Below are positions 36,443-43,633 of a stretch of DNA of 64,000 nucleotides, in pieces. The DNA comes from Ferruginibacter sp. Lineage in GTDB: Bacteria > Bacteroidota > Bacteroidia > Chitinophagales > Chitinophagaceae. The stretch covers positions 1 to 64,000 of the forward strand of contig JACMLJ010000022.1 of the NCBI GenBank assembly GCA_014379625.1, in the 5' to 3' direction. Position 1 is the stretch's first letter, and every line of letters begins with the position of its first letter. The position numbers and the translations under genes were made by a program. The notes beneath the pieces were generated by a model, which did no database searches, was not told where the DNA came from, and worked only from the letters and a program-made list of their open reading frames with translations.

Positions 36443-36662
36443 TTTTCACAATCTGCTTCCTTTCCGGTACAATGATTAGTAAGCCTTTGTTCAGTAAGCT
36501 TTGAATATTGTTTAGTGTGCAAATCTTTTAATGTGCCACCCATAGCCTTATGTTTTGAATACTCATTCCAATCCAGGTGGTATGCAGGCAGGTATCCGCA
36601 TTTACCATCTCTTTCCCACCTGCTTGCAAACACATCTTCCCTTTAAAGACCGTTTGATAACT
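36439..36662 (-). pseudogene. Fragment of a TOTE-type primase/helicase gene
   Basis: On the minus strand, an open stretch from about 36651 reads REDVFASRWERDGKCGYLPA followed by LDWNEYSKHKAMGGTLKDL, which I recognise as the start of the archaeo-eukaryotic primase domain of TOTE conflict-system proteins (the family GREDV...RW...GY pattern). Just before it the sequence also reads VFKG in another frame, with a short deletion between. It ends after about 60 codons, so the remaining roughly 900 residues (primase and helicase) are missing. It overlaps the end of the reductase gene by a few bases. The family call is from memory and not certain. Confidence 0.45.
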
Positions 36663-37251
36663 CTTTAGCTTGGTCTGCAGTAAGCAGTTTATTGAAAAAT
36701 GGTCCTCCTGGTTCCTGCAACAAAACATTTTCCAGCCCCCCTATATCAAAAGGCACAAAACCAATATCTCTAATCAACTTTACCACTATATCCTTTGCGT
36801 CTTCTTCATCGCTGCTAACAGGTATTATTACGGGCGGATTGGCAAAACTTTCTGATAGTAATAAAGCATAATAAAGCGTATTAAAAGCCTTCACCAATTT
36901 TATTCCGGGAAATCGCCGTTTCACTTCAGCCGCCGCACTAAACCCTTTTTGTAGTTTTACATCATAAGGATTATTGGTGTCTACTATAATTTTTCCTTCC
37001 AGATTTCCCATCTGTGCCTTTACTTCATCCATAATAGCAAATCGCACCGAGAGGATACTAATATCTACATCCTGTACTGCTTCCAATACCGATGCAGCTT
37101 TTGCTTTTTGATGGTTACCCAGTTCAATGGATAATTCAATAAGCTTTTGTGGTGAACGGGACCAGGAGAGTATTACTTCATGCCCGGCTTTTACAAATAA
37201 CCGGGCAAGGTTTGTTCCGATATTACCAGTGCCGATGATACCGATTTTCAT
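36643..37251 (-). CDS. NADPH-dependent F420 reductase-like oxidoreductase
   Basis: A 202-residue protein with an N-terminal Rossmann motif GIIGTGNIGTNLARLF (residues 4-19) and SWSRSPQKL, the arrangement of F420:NADP oxidoreductase-like (FNO/NAD-binding domain 2) proteins. There is no signal peptide. Its last codons NGL run into the primase fragment downstream, so the natural C-terminus may have been altered by the join at about 36650. A truncated second copy of the family lies at 50682-50932. Role: an NADPH-linked reductase of unknown substrate. Confidence 0.88.
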   Translation of the reverse strand: MKIGIIGTGNIGTNLARLFVKAGHEVILSWSRSPQKLIELSIELGNHQKAKAASVLEAVQDVDISILSVRFAIMDEVKAQMGNLEGKIIVDTNNPYDVKLQKGFSAAAEVKRRFPGIKLVKAFNTLYYALLLSESFANPPVIIPVSSDEEDAKDIVVKLIRDIGFVPFDIGGLENVLLQEPGGPFFNKLLTADQAKELSNGL

Positions 37252-37320
37252 ACTTTACAATTTAATGATGAGGGATTTTTTAAAACCACTATATTTAATG
37301 CTTTTAGCCATTCACTTGCT

Positions 37321-37485
37321 TACCAGCTTCCATTATACCTTGTGTCATTGATAAAGAAAGTGGGCCTGCCATTTACTCCTTTCATGATGCCGCTTTTAAA
37401 ATCAGCGATTGCTTTTAGTTTAACGACTTCATCTTTTATGTCATTTAATGATAAAAACAATAACCGGAATTCTCATTAATGTCAA
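37321..37485 (-). pseudogene. Fragment of a DsbA-type thioredoxin-fold protein
   Basis: In the 379-base gap 37252-37630, the minus strand reads LKAIADFKSGIMKGVNGRPT followed by FFIND, the conserved end of DsbA/NhaA-type oxidoreductases (SG..GV.GTPTFF.NG). It stops soon after at a TAA and begins at an in-frame stop near 37480, with no start codon or CxxC part in place. The rest of the gap holds another short open stretch that I cannot assign. Confidence 0.55.
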
Positions 37486-37630
37486 ACCTGGTGACGTGCG
37501 TTTAAAGCCCATAATATTTTCGTACCCCGCAACTATGGTATCAGCATTGCGTACAGAAAGTGAAAGCTGGTAAAATGATTTTATTTTAAACAAGCGGTTC
37601 AAACATTTTGAACTGCCTGAACAGAATATT

Positions 37631-37990
37631 TTATTGAGCTATTTCAAAATCTGTAGGGTCCACTTCGTTCGGCTGAATAAAAATCAGGGTGCAACCGTTT
37701 TCAGAACTGTGCGGTCCATGCACCTGGCCCTTGTCATGGGCGAAAAATGCACCCGGGCCGTAGGTAATACCATCGTTGATGAAATCACCCTCCAGCACAT
37801 AATGTTGTTCTTCTGTTTTGTGATGAATGTGTGCAGGAATAAAGCCACCCGCTTCTATTCTCAATACGGCAAAAACAGGCCCGTATTGAATGTCCAGATT
37901 CAACAGTCTTGCAAACAATTTGTCTGACGTGGCACCGGGAATAGGAAATGGTATATATTCCATTTCGTGAGATTGTGTGATGTTTTCCAT
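37631..37990 (-). CDS. Cupin domain-containing protein
   Basis: A 119-residue single-domain cupin. The first cupin motif is visible as PAHIHHKTEEQHYVLEG near residues 53-69 and the second as HDKGQVHGPHSSENGCTL near residues 85-102, so the metal ligands are present. A related cupin is encoded 40 bases upstream (38031-38408), and the two share the start pattern ending in IPFP/IPFS and the VHGPH/AHGPH segment, which indicates tandem duplication. Possible roles are a small dioxygenase, isomerase or binding protein. Confidence 0.9.
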   Translation of the reverse strand: MENITQSHEMEYIPFPIPGATSDKLFARLLNLDIQYGPVFAVLRIEAGGFIPAHIHHKTEEQHYVLEGDFINDGITYGPGAFFAHDKGQVHGPHSSENGCTLIFIQPNEVDPTDFEIAQ

Positions 37991-38030
37991 TGTCTCTATT
38001 TTAATGATGAAAAAAGTTACTGACAGCCGA

Positions 38031-38408
38031 TTATTCTACCAATACACTGTCTTCTACAGTTACACCAGGATATTGGATAAACATTAAAGTGCAACCTGTT
38101 TTTGTTGTATGTGGTCCATGGGCTACGCCAGTGCCGTGTACTAAAAAAGAGCCTGCTTTTAGAGTCTCACCATTGTTAATTAATTCTCCTTCTACCACAT
38201 ACACTGATTCTATCGCAATATTGTGATAGTGCTTTTGTATAAATGCATCTGGAGCTAATTTGGCCATTGCAATAAAAGGAGCTTTCGTTATATTCATATT
38301 TGGGAAAGCTGCTGTGGTGGTGCCTGTCCATCCAGGCAGGGAGAAAGGAATCCACTCAATGTCTTCCGCTTTTAAAATAATGTCAGGTAACGTTAAATCT
38401 TTTTCCAT
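38031..38408 (-). CDS. Cupin domain-containing protein (tandem paralogue)
   Basis: A 125-residue cupin with QKHYHNIAIESVYVVEGELI and GTGVAHGPHTTKTGCTLMFI as the two cupin motifs. I use the ATG at 38408 because the start MEKDLT then lines up with the neighbouring paralogue; an upstream ATG at 38438, only three bases after the previous stop, is also possible and would couple translation. In the same block as a SMP-30-like lactonase, a role in small-molecule turnover is possible. Confidence 0.87.
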   Translation of the reverse strand: MEKDLTLPDIILKAEDIEWIPFSLPGWTGTTTAAFPNMNITKAPFIAMAKLAPDAFIQKHYHNIAIESVYVVEGELINNGETLKAGSFLVHGTGVAHGPHTTKTGCTLMFIQYPGVTVEDSVLVE

Positions 38409-38440
38409 TTTATGTATTTTAGTTGTTAATGATGCCATAC

Positions 38441-39382
38441 TTATTTGATTTCCAGGGTAATAATTTTACCCTCTTCTATCCCGGAGGGCGGTGGTATCGA
38501 CATTCCTCCATTGGTTGTAATATATAAAAACGATTTGCCCGATTTATGCTTGCTGTATAGAATAGCTGTACAACCTGCAACACCCTCTTTTAATCCTGCG
38601 ACTATATCAATATTTTTCCCGGGTGTAATTCTTATCACACAATTGTAAACATGCGTTGCAGCATAAATATTTCCTTGCGGGTCAAACGTAAAATCATCTA
38701 TACCCACCTTGTCTAAAAATAATGCAGGCTTACCAGGTACATTATTTTCAATGGGTATTTTCACCATAATCTGTTTATTGGTATTGGAAACATACAGCAT
38801 GTTTTTATATATTTTCAGTCCATTGGCAGCGGGATTTTGGGATTCGGGTGAAGAACGCCCAAGCAAAGGATCCTTAACCCAAACAGATACTTTTTTAGTA
38901 GGATAATCGAATAACCAGATACAACCAGCATAAGAATCTGCAATCAGGAATTGGTCTTTTGTTAGCGGTATTATTCCGTTGGGGAACATACCGCCTTCAA
39001 TATGAACAAGTGTGCCGGCTTCTTTTTGTTGATTGATCAAAAAGACAGATGGTTTTCCCTCTTTGTCCCAGCCTGTGATTAAAAACTGGCCTTTGTCATA
39101 CTTGGCAATGCCGGCAATTTTTCCCTCAATTTTTGCATACACTTCTTTTTGACCGGCGGGTGATATTTTAAGCACGGTTCCTTCAGGGAAATTAGTAACG
39201 TACAGGTTGTCGTCGTCACCCTTCACCAAATTTTCAAGAAAGGTATTTTTGGGATACGAAAGCAATACTTTTGAAGATAAAAGGTTGATGCTTGCCTGAT
39301 CATAAATGGGAGGAAGCCCCTGGCAATTGCACACACCGCAAATGGCTGTTATACCTGTGATAATTAAAAAAAACTTTTTCAT
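38441..39382 (-). CDS. Exported SMP-30/gluconolactonase-like beta-propeller protein
   Basis: A 313-residue protein with a signal peptide whose cleavage region GVCNCQG may instead be a lipobox. The body has repeated YVTNFPEGTVLKISPAG-type blades (LYVSNTNKQIMVKIP, NIYAATHVYNCVIRITPG), as in SMP-30/gluconolactonase/LRE proteins, with six-blade propeller length. It is upstream of the two cupins in the same direction. It might hydrolyse a lactone in the periplasm, but the catalytic metal site cannot be confirmed by eye. Confidence 0.85.
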   Translation of the reverse strand: MKKFFLIITGITAICGVCNCQGLPPIYDQASINLLSSKVLLSYPKNTFLENLVKGDDDNLYVTNFPEGTVLKISPAGQKEVYAKIEGKIAGIAKYDKGQFLITGWDKEGKPSVFLINQQKEAGTLVHIEGGMFPNGIIPLTKDQFLIADSYAGCIWLFDYPTKKVSVWVKDPLLGRSSPESQNPAANGLKIYKNMLYVSNTNKQIMVKIPIENNVPGKPALFLDKVGIDDFTFDPQGNIYAATHVYNCVIRITPGKNIDIVAGLKEGVAGCTAILYSKHKSGKSFLYITTNGGMSIPPPSGIEEGKIITLEIK

Positions 39383-39417
39383 TGTTTTGATTTTATTTAT
39401 TTAGTAAAAAATGATCA

Positions 39418-40215
39418 TTAAAATTTTATACTGATACCGTAGGTAAGCCTGAAATTATATTTAGCTATGCTGGTAGCAACCAATGAATCGTAACTGGAAA
39501 GCAAGTTGGCCCTCAAATCAACAAGTTTAGTAACCGGAATATCAAGGTTGCTGATCAATGTCCATCGGTAATCATTAAAATTGCTGAAGGAGGGCTGGTA
39601 GTAAAAATCATAGGAAAGAATAAAATTATTTTTAAAAAAATTATTTTTCCCCTTAAGCCTCAAATACAACTGATCTGAATTTTGCCGGTACCCAATTTTG
39701 TTGGCTATAGTTGAACCATTAAAAGCACCACTTACAAACCGGGTGAAATCGTGGTTATAACCGATACCTGCTTTTATTAACTGGTCGTCTTTTTGTAATA
39801 AATTGAAGATGATGAGGATTGCACTGCTCCACCTGTAATCAATCTTTCTTAAAAGACTTTTTTCAAAAGAAAATCCCGCTGCGGGATAAAATAATTTTTT
39901 CTGTTGATATCGTACTACAATATTTTCCAGGTATTCACCCTCTACCTGCCTGCCGGGTTTGGTACTGTAGGCAATACTCGTTAAAGGCTCTACCTGGTAT
40001 TGGCTGTTGCCTAAACTAATTAGGGAAAGCAGCGAGACAACAGTTCTGTTTTCATTGCCGGTTTGTATTAATCCCGTTACGCTTATGTTTCCCCGCAGTT
40101 TAAAGCTGTCTTTATTTACAATAGTCAATGTGCCTGCTTTGCCGATGTATGACTGTCCATATACTGTTGGTTCTTTATAAAATAATGTAATGAGTATAAT
40201 CGCTGTCAATTTCAT
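39418..40215 (-). CDS. DUF481 family outer-membrane protein
   Basis: A 265-residue exported beta-barrel-like protein (signal peptide to about residue 20). The DUF481 pattern GLIQTGNENRTVVSLLSL lies near residue 48 and the chain ends in YGISIKF, an outer-membrane type C-terminus with final Phe. A second DUF481 gene at 49428-50222 lies in the opposite orientation on the other side of the GAF regulator. Function unknown. Confidence 0.85.
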   Translation of the reverse strand: MKLTAIILITLFYKEPTVYGQSYIGKAGTLTIVNKDSFKLRGNISVTGLIQTGNENRTVVSLLSLISLGNSQYQVEPLTSIAYSTKPGRQVEGEYLENIVVRYQQKKLFYPAAGFSFEKSLLRKIDYRWSSAILIIFNLLQKDDQLIKAGIGYNHDFTRFVSGAFNGSTIANKIGYRQNSDQLYLRLKGKNNFFKNNFILSYDFYYQPSFSNFNDYRWTLISNLDIPVTKLVDLRANLLSSYDSLVATSIAKYNFRLTYGISIKF

Positions 40216-40229
40216 TTCTACTTCAATTA

Positions 40230-40541
40230 CTATCTGCTTTCAGCCGTATATTTCACTTCCGCAGTTTCAAAAGAAATAAACTGATCAGCAATGGCAATCC
40301 AGGCTGATATGGAGGGCGATGTTTCCGTTATTTTTTGGGCGGCTTTGGTCTTTACAGCATTTTCCCACCTTATAAAAATAACCCAGGTTTCTTCATTCAG
40401 CCTGCACAGTTCACTACCCAGGAAGCCATCTATCTGGCGCACTTCTTCATCTACTCTTTCTCTTGCTGCAACAAAGTCATTTGCTATTGTTGGCTTTACT
40501 TTAAAGCGGATAATTTCAATGTGATTGCCTACCGTACTCAT
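40230..40541 (-). CDS. Antibiotic biosynthesis monooxygenase (ABM) domain-like protein
   Basis: A 103-residue ferredoxin-like-fold protein with EIIRFKVKPTIANDFVAARE and GFLGSELCRLNEETWVIFIRWEN, the pattern of ABM or NIPSNAP-like small enzymes. The ATG at 40541 is chosen because the longer frame to 40628 overlaps the next gene. It lies between a DUF481 gene and an exported NTF2-like gene, all on the minus strand. It may be a cofactor-free monooxygenase or a protein-protein sensor. Confidence 0.82.
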   Translation of the reverse strand: MSTVGNHIEIIRFKVKPTIANDFVAARERVDEEVRQIDGFLGSELCRLNEETWVIFIRWENAVKTKAAQKITETSPSISAWIAIADQFISFETAEVKYTAESR

Positions 40542-40599
40542 AATTGTGTATTTAGTTGAATTAATATAGATTTCAGTAAATCCCTGGTTTTTCCATTTC

Positions 40600-41172
40600 T
40601 CATCCCTTGTGTTTGGGAAGGTTGCCAATCACTGCATCTTTCAATACCGGATACATGATGTATTCAAAAGGGAAGTTGGTGCCGCTGACTATACTGCTGA
40701 TGATTTTTCCATTTTTTAGTGTCAGCACATGCACTTCTTTCATATTTACAATTTCATTGGTAGCTTTTACGCCATAATAGTCATTTTTAAAATGAGCAAT
40801 TGCCTGAAACCGTATTACAACTTTATCATCGGTAGCAAAGGCTTCATCAATAATGAATTCACTTACCGGCCATGCTGCGGCAAAGTCTTCAAATGTTTGC
40901 TTATACTCCTGCAGGCCTTCTATTGGTCCCTGGGGTTTTAAGCCGGTATATATTTTAGCATCCGCTGCTACGCATTCATCAAACACTTTCATGCCTGCTT
41001 TGCCAATCCCGTCTGCCATAAAATGTAGAGCAGTAGCGAGGTTTTTTTTCTCCGCAGGTGATAAGGTGGTTTGCTTCCAACTTTCATTTTTGATTATTGT
41101 TTGCGCATGTATTGTTTTGCAGCAAACAAAACATAGGAATATAATACTTAAGGCAATGTTCTTGCATTTCAT
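40600..41172 (-). CDS. Exported NTF2-like (SnoaL-type) protein
   Basis: A 190-residue protein with a signal peptide that starts MKCKNIALSIIFLCFVCC. The mature part has a SnoaL/NTF2-like cone fold pattern (TYKQTFEDFAAAWP-like segment, DKVVIRFQAIAHFKNDYYGV, NEIVNMKEVHVLTLKNGKI). I use the ATG at 41172; upstream residues of the longer frame are the decayed tail of the YciI-like gene. This is one of three NTF2-like genes in the region (see 41572-42003 and 50951-51301). Confidence 0.85.
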   Translation of the reverse strand: MKCKNIALSIIFLCFVCCKTIHAQTIIKNESWKQTTLSPAEKKNLATALHFMADGIGKAGMKVFDECVAADAKIYTGLKPQGPIEGLQEYKQTFEDFAAAWPVSEFIIDEAFATDDKVVIRFQAIAHFKNDYYGVKATNEIVNMKEVHVLTLKNGKIISSIVSGTNFPFEYIMYPVLKDAVIGNLPKHKG

Positions 41173-41250
41173 AATATTTGTTTTAAAGTTTAACCGACTA
41201 TATTTTTCCTGGAAAAGAAATTCCAAATTTTTAAATGGTAACAGGTCGTA

Positions 41251-41492
41251 TTAAGTCACTTCCATTAAGCCAGCCTTAATTAAAGGAAATGTTTCCATCT
41301 CTTTTTTACAATCTTGCAGTGTTGCATATTCGAAAATGTCAATAACTAACCCTGCTTGATAAGCCAGGCAAAATTCGCTCAGTTTAGCATCGAGATAAAA
41401 CCGCCAGGCCATTGTTTCCTCATCTGCCAGATAAGGAATTGCCTGTTGAAGTGCCACGCCTTCTTTTAGTTTAAAAATGCTATAATTTTCAT
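41251..41492 (-). pseudogene. Frameshifted YciI/muconolactone-isomerase-like gene
   Basis: The ATG at 41492 reads MKIIAFLN and then meets a TAA, while the next frame continues KLKEGVALQQAIPYLADEET through to KAGLMEVT. Adding one T to the run of five T on the coding strand (about 41475) restores MKIIAFFKLKEGV, a good family start. The frame then stops at TAA (41251-41253), but YDLLPFKNL follows in frame, like the expected C-terminus. So there are one frameshift and one probable early stop. The 68-residue open part is the shadow of this gene. Confidence 0.65.
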
Positions 41493-41571
41493 GATTAGTT
41501 TTGTTTCCCGGGATAGATTTTTCAGTTGAAGATGTTCTGAATAATTATTTCATGTTTTAAACCAATAGTTT

Positions 41572-42003
41572 TTATTTTCTTAAAAACTCGTCCATGCCCA
41601 ACTGGTCAGCCTGAAAATGTTCTATATTATATTTCTTCCCGTTTTTAAACTCAAACAGGATTGTTTCTTCCCATTCATAAAAGCGGCCATTTAAATCTGC
41701 ATGATTATTTATAAACAGTATTACCTGTTCTTTTTCGTTTACCAGCCAGTGCATTTCACTTATGCGATAACTGCCTCCCGTTAGTTGCATTAGCCTGCCT
41801 AAGTAACTCATTACCTCTTGTGGCCCTTTATAAATACCTGACAGCAGGTTATTGCCCGGAACCGTATAAGTTACTTCCGGGTCGAAAACTGTTAAAGCAT
41901 TTTCCAAATCTCCATTTGCCATCGCAGCCTGGTAATTTCGTATTGCCTTTACATTCGGATGGTTGATAGCACCTGTTTCAACAGGGGTTTTTTGACTGGC
42001 CAC
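41572..42003 (-). CDS. NTF2-like (SnoaL-type) protein
   Basis: A 143-residue cytoplasmic protein with NYQAAMANGDLENALTVFDP and EVTYTVPGNNLLSGIYKGPQ, the standard start of the SnoaL/ketosteroid-isomerase-like fold, and ending with EEFLRK-type residues. No signal peptide. Single-domain members of this fold act as isomerases, cyclases or ligand carriers. It lies between two decayed genes and is intact. Confidence 0.87.
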   Translation of the reverse strand: MASQKTPVETGAINHPNVKAIRNYQAAMANGDLENALTVFDPEVTYTVPGNNLLSGIYKGPQEVMSYLGRLMQLTGGSYRISEMHWLVNEKEQVILFINNHADLNGRFYEWEETILFEFKNGKKYNIEHFQADQLGMDEFLRK

Positions 42004-42085
42004 TATATTAATTTTAGCTGATAAAAATAAATAACTATAAAGCTTATGAAGAATGGTAACATTCCGTTATGTTCAAGTCTGGCAG

Positions 42086-42305
42086 TTATTTGAAAGCCGC
42101 AAGGTTATCATCCACAAATTCAGAAAAGCTGATCGGTTCCTTTCCGGTCACATTTTAATTTCATCACCAAGATTGGCGACATCACCCATTTTAGTAATAT
42201 TGTCTAGTTCCAGTAAGGCGTTCACTACCCGGTCGTCCAAGCCAGGGCCTTTGTACCCTTGCCCAAATCTTCAGCGGCTAAATCCACTTACTCAATTTCC
42301 ACATT
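42086..42305 (-). pseudogene. Remnant of an NmrA-like/atypical SDR gene
   Basis: The 309-base gap between the NTF2-like gene and the hydrolase reads, over three frames of the minus strand, VDLAAEDLGKG, then YKGPGLDDRVVNALLELDNI with GDVANLGDEIKM, then TGKEPISFSEFVDDNLAAFK and a TAA. This order matches the C-terminal third of NmrA-type NAD(P)-binding proteins (DD.VV.ALLEL...LTG..P.SF..FV). At least two single-base indels and one stop codon break it. No start region remains. Confidence 0.6.
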
Positions 42306-42312
42306 TCATTGT

Positions 42313-43116
42313 TTATAATTCTTCTAAGATTTTTGTCAGTTCAACTGGCCTGGCAAAGTAGGGGCTATGGCCACAATCCAACTTGTATACTTTCTTTATG
42401 GTTCCATTGGCATCAATCATTTTTTGCTGGTTAGCGGTGCTCACACCTACATCCTTTAATGTTTGAATATAATATTTTGGAATTGAGCCAAAGTTGGCCC
42501 CGGTTAAGGTTACCTTGCCCTGGAAGGGTGCCAGGGGCTCACCCTTGTGTTTGTCAATCACCAATTTTTTTACATCCTCATCAATATCCTGGGCAAATAC
42601 TTTTACAACAAACTCAGGTTTAATAGTAGCGGTTGAATAATCGGGTGCAAAAATTAAATTAGGGCCTATCAAACTACCCCCATCTGTGGCAGAAAGTGAT
42701 TGCAGGTCCTCGCCATTGGCTGGCAGGTAAGCCGACACATATACCAGTTGAGCAATCTTGCCAGGTATATCTTCTGCCACTTGCGAAATAACCATTCCGC
42801 CCATACTATGCCCAACCAATATTACTTTTCCTTCCTGCTTATTAACCAGGTTTACAACCGCGTCAACATAAGATTGCAACGTAATGCCTGCTGCCTGGGT
42901 AGTGTCGTCACCATGTGCCGGCAGGTCAAGCGTTACTACTTTACTGCCGTCTTTCTCTAACTCCGATTTTACTTTTTCCCAGGCAAATTTGCCTGCCCAG
43001 GCACCGTGTACCAATACGTACTTTTTCATTTTTTTGTTATTTTTTTGGGTGAATGAAAATATTGCTATGGTTACTATTAATAACAAGGCAGTAATGATGA
43101 TATTTGCTTTTCTCAT
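42313..43116 (-). CDS. Membrane-anchored or exported alpha/beta hydrolase
   Basis: A 267-residue alpha/beta hydrolase with an N-terminal hydrophobic segment (about residues 5-22). The oxyanion HGAW motif (VLVHGAWAGKFAW) is near residue 36, the nucleophile Ser lies in GHSMGG near residue 104, and the catalytic His in LDCGHSPYFARP near residue 252. The arrangement resembles plant methylesterase/hydroxynitrile-lyase-like enzymes. A start at MKKYVLVHG (about residue 30) would give a cytoplasmic form. The substrate is likely a small ester. Confidence 0.9.
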   Translation of the reverse strand: MRKANIIITALLLIVTIAIFSFTQKNNKKMKKYVLVHGAWAGKFAWEKVKSELEKDGSKVVTLDLPAHGDDTTQAAGITLQSYVDAVVNLVNKQEGKVILVGHSMGGMVISQVAEDIPGKIAQLVYVSAYLPANGEDLQSLSATDGGSLIGPNLIFAPDYSTATIKPEFVVKVFAQDIDEDVKKLVIDKHKGEPLAPFQGKVTLTGANFGSIPKYYIQTLKDVGVSTANQQKMIDANGTIKKVYKLDCGHSPYFARPVELTKILEEL

Positions 43117-43177
43117 TTCTGATAATTTATAACATTTTAAGGAATATTTACTTCCGCCACCAGTTTAGCAATTTCTG

Positions 43178-43333
43178 TTACTCGTAGAGATCAGTCCAGA
43201 TGGTTTTGAGTGGTGTATAGTTTTCCAAACTTTCAATGCCACGTCCCCTGCCGTAGCCGGATAATTTGACACCACCCAATGTCGCAGCAGGTGAATAATG
43301 GTGCCTGGTATTTGTGTATACAGTACCCAGCTT
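43178..43333 (-). pseudogene. C-terminal fragment of an aldehyde dehydrogenase gene
   Basis: In the 517-base gap 43117-43633 the minus strand reads KLGTVYTNTRHHYSPAATLG, then GGVKLSGYGRGRGIESLENY and TPLKTIWTDLYE before a TAA (43178-43180). This is the well-known end of NAD-dependent aldehyde dehydrogenases (GTVWVN...GG.K.SG.GRE.G...L..YT..KT). The catalytic Cys and Glu parts are missing. The adjoining frame at 43332-43517 is not ALDH-like and I cannot assign it. The rest of the gap must hold the promoter of the GAF regulator. Confidence 0.7.
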
Positions 43334-43633
43334 AATTAAATTGCAGTAGCTCCCTTATTTTGTTTACCACAGACCATCCTTTGTTATCAACCATCACTGG
43401 ATTACCGCCCCCTGCCAATTGGCATTTTATTGCTAAATCCATGGTATTAATTATTTTAGATGTTTGTGTCTCAATATTTCTATTTCCATGCCAAAACATA
43501 AACGTTCTTATAATCAATGGATTAAATATTTTAACATCATATATTTATACGTTATTTCGTTTTTTCACGATTTTATAAAAACCTAATACCGTATAGCAAA
43601 CAAATTTTATTTTTTTGTGTTGATGGGGATGAT

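Noticed and set aside
42053-42361. A 102-codon plus-strand frame over the NmrA-like remnant.
   Set aside because: The minus strand carries recognisable protein fragments here, so this is a shadow frame.
43420-43433. A GGCA...TTGC sequence upstream of the GAF regulator that resembles a sigma-54 promoter.
   Set aside because: The distance between the GG and GC elements is one base short of the strict spacing, so it is unlikely to work as a sigma-54 promoter.
43332-43517. A 61-codon minus-strand frame next to the aldehyde dehydrogenase fragment.
   Set aside because: It does not look like ALDH or another family that I know, and it runs over the likely promoter of the GAF regulator.
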